64,000 nt of DNA. Source: Brotaphodocola sp003480315. Its GTDB lineage: Bacteria; Bacillota; Clostridia; Lachnospirales; Lachnospiraceae. Under the pieces are notes generated by a model. That model had not been told where the DNA came from. It saw only the letters and a program-made list of their open reading frames with translations, and ran no database searches. Every line of letters begins with the position of its first letter. The first letter of the stretch is position 1. The translations under genes were made by a program, and so were the position numbers. The stretch lies in the NCBI RefSeq assembly GCF_964246085.1, contig NZ_CAXTPD010000006.1. One strand, 5' to 3'. Positions 8,591 to 16,900 of this stretch are shown piece after piece.

Positions 8591-11393
8591 GAATGATGGA
8601 ACGACAGCGAATCCAATCGATGGTTTAGAGATTCTTTATAAGGTGAATGGTGCAGAAGATAGCACATACAGTACGGAGGTTCCTTCATTTAAAGAAATCG
8701 GCACTCATACCGTGGATTACAAGATTACATCCACAAACTATGAAGATCTGACAGGCACTTTTGATGTTCAGGTCCAGAAAATGGATCTGGCTAACGCTTA
8801 TGTTGGATTTACAAATACTCCGCAGATTTACAACGGATCTGCAATCGATCCTGGTGTGACAGTAAAGGGAACGGAAACTTCAACAGATGCAATATCGGCG
8901 TCTGAGTATACTGTTGCGTACAGGCGTACGAAGGACGCAGCAGGGAACACAGTAACAGAAGATACGGTTTCCGCTCCTGAAAATGCAGGGACCTATGATG
9001 TGATCGTAACAGCAAAGTCAGGCAGCGCTTTTGTTACAGGAACAAAGACAGTAACAGATGGTATTACGATTCAGCCGAAACCGTTCACAGATAATCAGGG
9101 AAATGTAGCGGTATCTGTATTGATGATGCCGGAATATTTCACCTATAATACGGAAGAACATCAGGTTGAAGATGGGAATATTAAGGTAACAGATACAGCC
9201 AGAAACGTAACTCTTACACAGAAAACTGATTATACGATCACGCGTCCGGGTACTGAGATCCAGGCCGCAGGAGAATATACATTTACCTTCAATGGAACTG
9301 GAAATTATACAGGCAGCTGTACAAAGAAGATCGAGGTCAGAAAGGCGGATCTTACAAACGCAGAGGTTGAGATCAACGGTACTTACACTTACAGCGGAGA
9401 AGCTCAGGAGCCGGGTAAAGGGGATACGACTCAGGTACAGGTAACTCTGGATAATATTCCGGTAGATTTGTCCGAGTATACGCTGGAATATGCAAACAAC
9501 ACAGTAGCTGCAGAGGCCAGCAGCAATACAGCACCGAAGGTTACTGTGAAAGCAATCGCTGATGGTAACTATACGGGAACCGTAAGCAAGACCTTTACGA
9601 TCCTGCGGAAACCTCTGACGGTGACAGCTGAGAATAAGCAAGTAACTTATAAAGAGAACGCACCGGTGTTTACGGCAGTTTATGACGGATTTGTCAATGG
9701 AGAAACATTAGAAAAGGTTGGCGGAACGATCAAATTCCGTTGTGAGTATGAGAACGGAAGTTCGGTTGGCGATTATGAGATTCAGCCGGAGGTTACCGGT
9801 CTTGCAAACTACGAGGTGACTGCAAATAAGGGAACACTCAGCGTTTTGCCGAGAACCCCTGAATTTATGGATTCCGCAAATCTGTATGCAACGCGTGTCT
9901 ATGACGGAAAGGCAGTAGATCTGGCTCCGACAACAGACGGCGATGGTAAGATGAGCTGTGAGATCACGAACAGAGAGACGAACGAAGTCTTAACGTCTGA
10001 TCCGGTTGATGTCGGGAAATACCATGTGGTTTACAGTTTTGCTGCCGGAAAGAATTACAGTGCCGGAAGTGTAGCTTGTGATTTTGATATTACACCGGCT
10101 CCGTTAAAAATTACGGCGGCAGATCAGAAACTTTCGTATCTGGATGAGATTCCGGAATATACGGCAGATTATGATGGCTTTGTAAACGGCGAGAATCTGG
10201 AAAGTGCCGGTGGAACCGTTCGTTTTGATTGTTCCTATCAGAAGGGAACAGCAGTCGGTTCGTATCCGATCAATCCGGAGGTTACAGGCCTCAAAAACTA
10301 TGAGGTAACAACAGAATCCGGAACGATGACGGTTGAAAGGAAAACTTCGGTCTTCACCGACTCCGCAAATCTGTACACAACGCGTGTCTATGACGGAAAA
10401 GCTGTGGATCTGACTCCGACAACGGACGAGGACGGTAAGATGAGCCGTGTGATCACGAATCGGGAAACGAATGAGGTCTTAACGTCTGATCCGGTCGATG
10501 TGGGAGAGTACCGTGTGGTTTACAGTGTTTCGGAAGGAAAGAATTATACGGAGGGAAGTGTCTCCTACGACTTTGCGATCACACAGGCTCCGCTTGTGAT
10601 CACTGCAGAGGATAAGAAGGTTACATTTGGATCCAAAGCACCAGAGTATACAGTTGTTTATGATGGCTTTGTAAACGGCGAGACGGATGCGGTTCTTACC
10701 GGAACTCTGGTTGTAACCTGCGACTACACAGTGGAAAGCCGTGAGTCTGCTTATGAGATTGTTCCGTCCGGACTTTCTGCAAAGAACTATGCGATCGCAT
10801 GGAAGAATGGCGTTCTGACAGCACGCTATCCGGAGAGTGACAGTGACGATTATGAGGAAACTTCCAAACCGGCGAATAGCAAGATGCCGAAATCCGGAAC
10901 CACGAAGGATGCGAAAAAAGGCTATGTGAATGAAAATTCCGGTATTATTTCCGGAAAAACACTGACGGAAGAAATGCTCACGAATAACAGTGAGAGTCTG
11001 AATGATGGTTACAGCCACTGGATACAGACAAACGCAGGCTGGTGCTTCCGCTACGCAGACGGAAGTTATCCGAAGGCAGCGGGAGCAGCTAATTCAGGAT
11101 CCGGCAATTCTTCGGCAGCTCAGAGTTATGAGTGGGTTCAGATCGATGGAAACTGGTGGTCATTTGGTTCGAATGGCTATCTGGGTACCGGATGGATCTT
11201 TGATCCGGTTTACAGAAACTGGTTCTATATGGACGTCAACACAGGAATGAAGACCGGTTGGGTCCAGATCGACGGAAAGTGGTATTACTTTAATCCGGTT
11301 TCCGACGGAACAAAGGGAATCATGTTCGCAAACCGCATGACACCGGACGGCTGGTTTGTCCGGGAGGACGGAAGCTGGGATGAGAAGCGGTAA
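8538..11393 (+). pseudogene. MBG-domain surface protein with wall-binding repeats, 5'-truncated at the IS30 remnant
   Basis: An open frame of about 950 codons begins just after a stop at 8535. MBG-like coding becomes recognisable near 8580-8600 (NDGTTANPIDG, then YSTEVPSFKEIGTHTVDYKI), directly at the IS30 boundary. It therefore starts in the middle of a domain; the GTG at 8643 is only the first start-like codon. MBG repeats run to about 9600. They are followed by alternating MBG and YDGF-VNGE (YDG-like) units, two of which are near-identical at DNA level. The C-terminal module (about 10990-11393) has GWCFRY, GNWWSF, NWFYMD and GKWYYF motifs and matches the first MBG gene. No signal peptide remains. 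It is probably not exported unless expressed from the IS junction. Confidence 0.7.
9869..10537 (+). repeat. Direct repeat inside second MBG gene, about 490-bp period
   Basis: The segment 9869-10047 (TCCGCAAATCTGTATGCAAC onward) recurs at 10359-10537 with few changes. The protein unit begins DSANLY-TRVYDGKAVDL and is followed in each case by a YDGFVNGE unit. This indicates a recent duplication of a two-domain block of about 163 residues, and a likely site of length variation between strains. Confidence 0.85.
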
Positions 11394-11418
11394 TGATACC
11401 GAGATCAAGATCATACTA

Positions 11419-11453
11419 CAAAAACAGCGGTGCATCTAAGCCCGCTGTTTTTG
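11419..11453. terminator. Bidirectional terminator between MBG gene and FKBP gene
   Basis: A perfect 12-bp inverted repeat (11419-11430 with 11442-11453) has A-rich and T-rich outer arms. It can terminate the plus-strand MBG gene and the convergent FKBP gene. Confidence 0.85.
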
Positions 11454-11463
11454 TGTTTTTCCG

Positions 11464-11901
11464 TTATTTTACTTCTACCAGCTCAATTTTGAAATTCAGT
11501 TCCTTTCCTGCCATTTCATGGTTGGCATCGAAGGTGATGGTGGTTTCAGTCTTAGCTGTAACCGTTACCGGGAAATGCTGGCCATTCTGATTCTGCAGGT
11601 AAATGTGCTGGCCCACCTGCAGCTCCTCAGAACCCGGAAGATCCGCAATTTCCACATCGAAGATAGCATCCGGGTTTACCTGACCGTAAGCTTCCTCCGG
11701 CATTAGGTGAATTTCTTTTACCTCACCGACTTCCATGTCTGCCACGGCAGCATCGAAACCCTGGATCATCTGACCTGCGCCGCAGACAAACTCCAGCGGC
11801 TCGCCGCGGTCGTAAGAAGAGTCGAACTGGGTTCCGTCGTTAAACGTTCCTTTGTAATGAGTGCGGCAGGTTTTGCCGACATTGCGTCCTGTAATAGCCA
11901 T
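11464..11901 (-). CDS. FKBP-type peptidyl-prolyl cis-trans isomerase (SlyD-like)
   Basis: Cytoplasmic foldase of 145 residues with no signal peptide. The FKBP core reads THYKGTFNDGTQFDSSYDRGEPLEFVCG in overlapping motif blocks, with GAGQMIQGFD and a MEVGEVKEIHLMPEEAYG segment. An insert-in-flap domain (about residues 70-125, with VGQHIYLQNQNGQHFPVTV) is present, as in SlyD. The metal-binding His-rich tail of E. coli SlyD is absent. The start has AGAGAGGA about 11 bases upstream. The gene stands alone between two damaged loci. Confidence 0.88.
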   Translation of the reverse strand: MAITGRNVGKTCRTHYKGTFNDGTQFDSSYDRGEPLEFVCGAGQMIQGFDAAVADMEVGEVKEIHLMPEEAYGQVNPDAIFDVEIADLPGSEELQVGQHIYLQNQNGQHFPVTVTAKTETTITFDANHEMAGKELNFKIELVEVK

Positions 11902-12207
11902 AATTGTGATATCCTCTCTTGTTTTTTGTACAGCTTCCGTATCAGTATACTAGACTTTAGGCAAAAGGAAAAGGACTTTTTGTGACATACTTCCACCGCT
12001 TTTTACATTTTTTACATTTGTGCGGAAAAATATAGACATGAAAAAATATGAAATGATATAATGAAATTAAAAAATGTGCCAAGGCACATCCCTTTTCGTT
12101 GTTCGTTTTGTATTGCAAAAATAATGATGACTGTGAAAGTGCGCTTTAACGAAATAAGGAATGAACGCACAAAAATGATCGTATAAAAACCATACAGATA
12201 AAGAAAA
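11902..12207. other. Intergenic region with a plus-strand promoter and a palindrome
   Basis: This AT-rich stretch separates FKBP (minus) from the damaged two-component locus. It holds a TAGACA-18-TATAAT promoter-like pair at 12033-12062 and a 16-base near-palindrome, ATGTGCCAAGGCACAT, at 12074-12089, close to the predicted transcription start. I see no gene in it. Confidence 0.5.
12033..12062 (+). promoter_or_regulatory. Sigma-A-type promoter upstream of two-component remnant
   Basis: TAGACA (12033-12038) and TATAAT (12057-12062) are 18 bases apart. The palindrome at 12074-12089 would cover the start of the transcript and could be an operator. The promoter now faces a broken response-regulator fragment. 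Confidence 0.5.
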
Positions 12208-12271
12208 ATGAAAAAAGGATAAAAGCCTCAAATTACTGATTGTAGATGAAGCGGAAGTTAACAGGGTTATA
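12208..12271 (+). pseudogene. Response-regulator N-terminal fragment
   Basis: From 12212 one frame encodes KKDKSLKLLIVDEAEVNRVI, which is the first beta-strand and acidic cluster of a receiver domain. An ATG at 12208 lies one base out of frame, in a run of A followed by GG, so a single-base insertion would explain the lost start. Receiver-like coding stops at about 12271, where the IS200/IS605-like hairpin begins. Only about 20 residues remain. Confidence 0.5.
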
Positions 12272-12419
12272 AATTTGCGGCGAAAACCCACAGGCTTGCG
12301 TGTGGGATGAAAGCCGCTTCTCTTTGACTTGATAATAGCATAGAATAAATATACAATCTATGCATAAGCGAAGCATAGAAAGGAAATGGTCCATGAGTAA
12401 GAGCAGCTATAATTCAGGA
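12272..12419 (+). mobile_element. IS200/IS605-family scar: right-end-like hairpin joined to a tnpA start
   Basis: A nested hairpin lies at 12277-12317: outer GCGGC/GCCGC, inner CCCACA/TGTGGG with loop GGCTTGCG. It resembles the structured ends and omega-RNA scaffold of IS200/IS605-type elements. A second hairpin, CTATGC/GCATAG, follows at about 12358-12377. Then comes an ATG at 12393 with AAAGGAAA upstream, encoding MSKSSYNSG, which looks like the first residues of an IS200-type TnpA. Coding switches to a histidine-kinase frame at about 12418. No transposase body remains. The family assignment rests on these short features only. Confidence 0.45.
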
Positions 12420-13053
12420 TTATCTGACAAGGATTTTCGAAGCCTTTACCCGTGAGAAAAACACCACAAGGAGTAAAATTGCAGGAACCGGACTTGGAAT
12501 GTCCATCGTAAAGAGATATGTGGACCTGCTTGGTGGAACGATACAGGTAGAGAGCGAGATCGGAAAGGGCAGTACCTTTACCGTTACGCTGAAACACAAA
12601 ATAGCAGATGAAAGCTATTATGAAAAAAGGAAGATCGAAAATCCGGAAACAGGCACGGAAATCCTGGAAGTCAGGAATATCCTGATAGCAGAGGATAATG
12701 ATCTGAATGCGGAGATTGCAGCGGCAATCCTTAAGCGTGCCGGTCTGAAAACAGAGCGTGTGGTGAATGGCGTTCAGTGTGTCAACATGATAACAAAAAT
12801 GCCGGCGGGCACCTATGATATGATCCTCATGGATATACAGATGCCGGAAATGGATGGCTATGAAGCAGCACGTGCGATCCGGCAGCTGCCGGATCGGGAG
12901 AAGGCAGGTATCCCGATCATTGCAATGACGGCAAATGCATTTGCGGAAGATAAGAAAGATGCCATGGCAGCCGGAATGAACGGTCATCTGGCAAAGCCGA
13001 TCCAGGTAGAACAGCTGCTGTCGATGTTAGCGGAAATGATGTACAAAAAATGA
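12418..13053 (+). pseudogene. Hybrid histidine kinase C-terminal fragment (HATPase end plus receiver domain)
   Basis: The frame is open from 12397 and becomes kinase-like at about 12418. It shows the F box (IFEAFTREKNT) and G2 box (GTGLGMSIVKRYVDLLGG) of a HATPase_c domain. A full receiver domain follows from about 12675: ILIAEDNDLNAE, the phospho-acceptor Asp in MILMDIQMPEMDG, the Thr of IIAMTANAF, and the Lys of HLAKPI. The sensor, HisKA and N-box parts are missing, cut off at the IS scar. The ATG at 12499 is internal and has no proper ribosome site. The remaining receiver could fold, but signalling from this locus is lost. Confidence 0.7.
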
Positions 13054-13188
13054 TACCTTTTTTGGCTGTGGTTGCCCTTCTGACCATTCTCTGCTATGAT
13101 AGAATACAGTATGTGCCTGCGGGCCAGCTGATGTTTTTTTGATAATTTGATATGATTTAGGTAGAAAATTCAAAATTCAGGAGAAAAC

Positions 13189-13716
13189 ATGCAGAAAAAA
13201 ATGGAATTAAACAGTGACATGCGGGTTTATTTTGACATGGACGGAACGATCGCAAAATGGTGCGATGTCCCTGTTGAGGAAAGTAGAAAGCCGGGATATT
13301 ATGCAGATCTGGAGCCGGAAACGGAGCTTCTGGATTTTATGCGCGCAGCCATGAAACGAGGGGAAAATATTTACATTTTGTCCTCATACTATACGGACAC
13401 CAGAGCGTTGCTGGAGAAGAAAAAGTGGCTGGATCAATATCTGCCGGAGATCGATTCTGCGCACTGTCTCTTTGTTCCGTACGGAAAGAATAAGGCAGAG
13501 TTTATCGAGGCAATGCTGCATCGCAGGCTCAGTCGGGCAGATATCCTGATCGATGATCATACACCGAATCTGCACCGCTGGGAAGCAGCGGGCGGTACCG
13601 GGATCAAATGGCTGAATCAGGTCAACGGAAACAACGGCCGCTTTGAGGGCGCCCGGGTGGGCAGCGCAGAGGAGCTCAGGGCAGTGTTGGACAACGCTTC
13701 GCAAGACAGAGCATGA
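13189..13716 (+). CDS. HAD-superfamily 5' nucleotidase-like phosphatase
   Basis: Cytoplasmic protein of 175 residues. HAD motif I is YFDMDGTIAKW near residues 15-25, motif II is YILSSYY near 63, and motif IV is LIDDHTPN near 122-129. The compact cap and the overall pattern resemble 5'(3')-deoxyribonucleotidase-type proteins often found in phage and accessory regions. The ATG has AGGAGA 6 bases upstream. The substrate cannot be fixed from sequence. The next gene starts 34 bases downstream, so the two may be co-transcribed. Confidence 0.7.
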   Translation: MQKKMELNSDMRVYFDMDGTIAKWCDVPVEESRKPGYYADLEPETELLDFMRAAMKRGENIYILSSYYTDTRALLEKKKWLDQYLPEIDSAHCLFVPYGKNKAEFIEAMLHRRLSRADILIDDHTPNLHRWEAAGGTGIKWLNQVNGNNGRFEGARVGSAEELRAVLDNASQDRA

Positions 13717-13750
13717 CAAAAATAGATCACTAGAAGAGGAGAGACATCTT

Positions 13751-14149
13751 ATGGACAGACAGAAGAGAAAAAGCGGCTTCACCCTTGCCGAATTATTAAT
13801 TGTAGTTGCGATTGTTGGAATTCTTGTGGCAATTTCCATTCCGGTTTTCACCGCTCAGCTGCATAAGGCCCGGGTGGCAACAGATGAGGCAAATCTAAGA
13901 AGCTATTATTCCGTATTGATGGCAGATTATCAGTCCACGGGAACTTATGGCTATGATCCATCCATTACGGACGAAATGGGGACGTACGTTTCTGATACGA
14001 TCCGATACAAAGATGGTACCACCGTTAAACTGAAGGCAGGGCTTTTTGCAGTGATGCGGCCAACTGAGACGAATCCCGATTTTTTCGGATATCAGATCCA
14101 TTATTTTTGCCCGGATGGATACACAAAAACCTTTGGAACAAGTAACTAA
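13751..14149 (+). CDS. Type IV prepilin-like protein
   Basis: Protein of 132 residues. The start at 13751 is chosen because AGAGGAGAG lies about 7 bases upstream. The N-terminus has a short positive leader and the prepilin peptidase site KSGFTLAELLIVVAIVGIL: cleavage after Gly, Phe at +1, Glu at +5, then a hydrophobic helix. The rest is a small globular head with two Cys-free beta segments. No prepilin peptidase, assembly ATPase or platform gene is in the window, so its assembly partners must lie elsewhere. It could be a pseudopilin of a competence or type II-like system. Confidence 0.8.
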   Translation: MDRQKRKSGFTLAELLIVVAIVGILVAISIPVFTAQLHKARVATDEANLRSYYSVLMADYQSTGTYGYDPSITDEMGTYVSDTIRYKDGTTVKLKAGLFAVMRPTETNPDFFGYQIHYFCPDGYTKTFGTSN

Positions 14150-14185
14150 AAGGAAGCAGCAACACACATTTTGGGGGGATATTGC

Positions 14186-14479
14186 ATGATGGGGGAGAAA
14201 CAGATCAACGCAATGATCATAAATGAGAAGGATCATGTGATCATGACAACAGAAACCGTAAAGAAAGGGCAGACGCTTTGCTACAGGGATACAGGCGGTT
14301 GTCACACACTGACAGCCCTGGAGGATATTCCAAAGTATCATAAGGCAGCGGTGAAAGCGGTCAAACGCGGAGAACAGGTGCTGAAATACGGGGAAAATAT
14401 CGGCCGCGCGTTGACGGATATCGAACCGGGTGCATGGGTCCATACACACAATCTGAGCGACTATCCGGAGGAGGAATGA
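14186..14479 (+). CDS. UxaA-type small subunit, SAF domain
   Basis: Protein of 97 residues. The ATG at 14186 follows TTGGGGGGAT by 8 bases; an in-frame TTG at 14171 is less likely. The sequence is an SAF-type beta-barrel (DHVIMTTETVKKGQTL, ALEDIPKYHKAAV, VHTHNLSD) like the N-terminal domain of altronate dehydratase UxaA and the small subunits of split family members, for example SuyA of (2R)-sulfolactate sulfo-lyase. The large-subunit gene follows after one base, so the two form one split dehydratase or lyase. Confidence 0.8.
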   Translation: MMGEKQINAMIINEKDHVIMTTETVKKGQTLCYRDTGGCHTLTALEDIPKYHKAAVKAVKRGEQVLKYGENIGRALTDIEPGAWVHTHNLSDYPEEE

Positions 14480-14480
14480 C

Positions 14481-15641
14481 ATGAAATTTCAGGGGTTTGT
14501 GAGAGAAAACGGACAGGTAGGAATTCGGAATCATGTGGTTGTAATGCCTGGAGTGATCTGCGCAGAGATGGCGGCCAAAAAAATTGCCTCCGAATGCGGG
14601 GCGGTGTTTCTGGCAAATCCGATAGGATGCGGTTTAAATCCAAAAGATATGACGGTCATGCTGGATGTACTTTCCGGACTTCTGGCAAATGCGAATGTCT
14701 ACGGGGTTCTGGTGGTAGGACTTGGCTGCGAGTTTCTGAAGGAAGAGCATTACCGCAGCGCAGTTTGGAAAAAAGCAAAAAAACCGGTACAGTATGTCTG
14801 CATTCAGGAGATGAGAGGCTTAAGCAAAGCCATCGAAGAAGGAAGGAAACGTGTCTGCCAGATGCAGAAGGAGGCAGATGCAGTACCCCGTACCGAAGCA
14901 GATCTGTCAGATCTGATCCTGGGACTGGAATGCGGCGGCTCCGATCCAACCTCCGGCTTCTCTTCTAATACGGTGCTGGGGCTTGTCACCGACGAGGTGA
15001 TCGATGCTGGCGGTACCGCGATCCTGAGCGAGACCGTGGAGTGCATCGGCGCGGAGCATATTCTGCGTCAGAACGGAAGAACTCCGGAAATCGGAGAACA
15101 GATTTACCAGGCAATTCTTGACTGGGAACAGAAACGATATGAGGAATCAGGGCAGGATGTGCGGTGCGGAAATCCGTCGCCGGGAAATATGGCCGGCGGC
15201 ATTACCACACTGACGGAAAAATCGCTCGGCTGCATTCATAAGGCCGGCTCCAGACCCTTTGACGGCTGTTTTGAGTATGGACAGTGGATTGACAGAAAGG
15301 GGCTGTATTTTGTGAATGCTGCAGCTTCCGATGTACTCAGTGTCACAGCGTTAGCTGCAGCAGGAGCCACGCTGGTGGCGTTTACCACGGGCCTTGGCAA
15401 CCCGATCGGCAATCCGGTCACGCCGGTGGTGAAGATTACCGGCAATCACGATACGGCTGAGGCTCTCTGCGAAATCATTGATATTGACACCAGTGCCAGC
15501 ATACGCGGCGAGAAAAGCCTGCAGGAACTGAAAACAGAGATGCTGTCCGTCTTCGCAGATGTCATGAACGGAAAGAAGACCCGCGCAGAAGAAAACGGGG
15601 CAAATGAACTTAGCATCAATCAGTGCTATAGCTATGCATAA
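14481..15641 (+). CDS. UxaA-type large subunit: sugar-acid dehydratase or sulfolactate-lyase-like
   Basis: Catalytic partner of the preceding SAF subunit, 386 residues. Family motifs are present in order: GFVRENGQVGIRNHV at the N-terminus, ANPIGCG, VVGLGCE, LECGGSDPTSGFSSN near 150-165, SPGNMAGGITTLTEKSLG near 235-252, and FTTGLGNPIGNPVTPVVKITGN near 300-322. The split small/large arrangement is used by altronate, galactarate and related dehydratases and by sulfolactate sulfo-lyase. These enzymes remove water or sulfite beta to a carboxylate and usually need Fe2+. Nothing nearby (no kinase, isomerase or sugar transporter) decides the substrate. Confidence 0.78.
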   Translation: MKFQGFVRENGQVGIRNHVVVMPGVICAEMAAKKIASECGAVFLANPIGCGLNPKDMTVMLDVLSGLLANANVYGVLVVGLGCEFLKEEHYRSAVWKKAKKPVQYVCIQEMRGLSKAIEEGRKRVCQMQKEADAVPRTEADLSDLILGLECGGSDPTSGFSSNTVLGLVTDEVIDAGGTAILSETVECIGAEHILRQNGRTPEIGEQIYQAILDWEQKRYEESGQDVRCGNPSPGNMAGGITTLTEKSLGCIHKAGSRPFDGCFEYGQWIDRKGLYFVNAAASDVLSVTALAAAGATLVAFTTGLGNPIGNPVTPVVKITGNHDTAEALCEIIDIDTSASIRGEKSLQELKTEMLSVFADVMNGKKTRAEENGANELSINQCYSYA

Positions 15642-15729
15642 CCCGCTTTTTAGGTGATTCGTTTACTTCCACCAGCCCGGTCTGGGTTCTGTCATGAAAA
15701 GTTTCTTTGTCATGGGCAGGAAAAGAACT

Positions 15730-16584
15730 TTAGCGTTTGGGCTGATAACGCATGTCAGATACATTGTAGATGGTGATGAAGGCCAGCGGGTCTTCCCGGC
15801 TGATGTAGTTCATCAGCTTCTGGTATTCATTTTTGTCGACAATGGTGATGATCTCGTTGTGTCTTTCCATATTATAAGCACCGATGGCCTCGTAGATCGT
15901 GGCACCGCTGTGCAGATCCTCAACAATAAAGCGGCGAAGCGCCTCTTCCTTTTTTGTGATGATGCAGACGCGCCGTTTTACATTATGGCTGAAGATGAAG
16001 TGATCCAGAATGATACCGTTAAAGTACGTGCCGAGAATGCTTAAAACGACCGTTTTCTTGTCGTAGACCAGCGCGGCGGAAAGAGCAACGCACATGCCGG
16101 AAAGCGACATGGCCTGGCCCAGATCCATGTGCAGGTATTTGTTCATGATCTTGGCTACGATATCCAGGCCGCCGGAAGAGGCATTGCGGTTAAACAGAAT
16201 GCTTAAGCCGATGCTGACCACCAGAATATAGCAGAGTACATCCAGCTCCTGGCTGTCGGTCAGGGAACCGATAACTGGAAATGCCTTTTCAAACAGGCCG
16301 AGAAACAGCGGCAGCATGACGCTGGTATATACGGTCTTTGCTCCGAATTCTCTGCCACAGGTAAAAAATCCGATGATGAGGAGCACTACATTCAGGATCA
16401 TGGTAATAGCGGAAAGCGGAAGAGGGATAAAGTTGGAAAGCACAATGCCGAGTCCGGAAATGCTGCTGACAGAGGCATGGCTTGGCAGCAGGAAAAAATA
16501 GACGGCAGCGGCAATGATGGCGACTGCGGCGGTGAGGATGACGGTCTCTTTGATCAGGGAAGACCAGGGATGTTGTTTGTTCAT
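15730..16584 (-). CDS. YitT-family membrane protein (DUF161 plus DUF2179)
   Basis: Integral membrane protein of 284 residues with about five hydrophobic helices in residues 10-180 (ETVILTAAVAIIAAAVYFF first). The soluble C-terminal domain (about 200-284, GATIYEAIGAYN and ITIVDKNEYQKLMNYI) is of the DUF2179 type. GGAGGTTCC precedes the ATG. YitT proteins are widespread in Firmicutes and their transport role is not settled. The 3' end converges on the dehydratase gene with an 88-bp gap. Confidence 0.85.
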   Translation of the reverse strand: MNKQHPWSSLIKETVILTAAVAIIAAAVYFFLLPSHASVSSISGLGIVLSNFIPLPLSAITMILNVVLLIIGFFTCGREFGAKTVYTSVMLPLFLGLFEKAFPVIGSLTDSQELDVLCYILVVSIGLSILFNRNASSGGLDIVAKIMNKYLHMDLGQAMSLSGMCVALSAALVYDKKTVVLSILGTYFNGIILDHFIFSHNVKRRVCIITKKEEALRRFIVEDLHSGATIYEAIGAYNMERHNEIITIVDKNEYQKLMNYISREDPLAFITIYNVSDMRYQPKR

Positions 16585-16690
16585 AAGGAACCTCCGGAAC
16601 GTTTCGAAATTTTCCTGCTCATTTTATCACAGGATGGGACTACTATCAATAGCCGGAATACACCGATTGGATGGATTGCACAAAATAGTA

Positions 16691-16705
16691 TGACAAATTT
16701 TGTCA
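16691..16705. promoter_or_regulatory. Operator-like palindrome
   Basis: TGACAAA-T-TTTGTCA is a perfect 7-bp inverted repeat. It ends 3 bases upstream of the -35 element of the sfp/pyrH-directed promoter, a position suited to a regulator acting on that promoter, on the divergent yitT-like gene, or both. The binding protein is unknown. Confidence 0.5.
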
Positions 16706-16708
16706 AGT

Positions 16709-16737
16709 TTGTGCACACTTTTTAATTCTGGTATGAT
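16709..16737 (+). promoter_or_regulatory. Promoter for the sfp-pyrH block
   Basis: TTGTGC (16709-16714) and TATGAT (16732-16737) are 17 bases apart. A further TATAAT at 16740 could serve as an alternative -10. The transcript would begin about 150 bases before sfp and include the hairpin at 16805-16834. Confidence 0.6.
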
Positions 16738-16804
16738 ACTATAATGGACGTAAACCCCCCAATACATTATATAGTTTTTGCAACAAAACGAAATACCTTC
16801 TCCT

Positions 16805-16834
16805 GAAATGACCGGTTCCCCAACCGGTCATTTC
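16805..16834. promoter_or_regulatory. Perfect 13-bp hairpin in the sfp leader
   Basis: GAAATGACCGGTT, loop CCCC, AACCGGTCATTTC. It has no T tract on either strand, so it is not a typical terminator. It may stabilise the leader RNA or be a palindromic protein site. Confidence 0.5.
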
Positions 16835-16900
16835 GCATATATAGAAATATTTTGCGGGAACATAACCGGATGAATGGAACAGAAAGCGGCAGGGAATAAC

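Larger units (their letters stand above)
16585..16900. other. Intergenic region between divergent yitT-like and sfp genes
   Basis: This 316-base region has no gene. It contains the perfect palindrome TGACAAATTTTGTCA at 16691-16705, a TTGTGC-17-TATGAT promoter at 16709-16737 with a second TATAAT at 16740-16745, and a 13-bp hairpin at 16805-16834. Confidence 0.7.
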
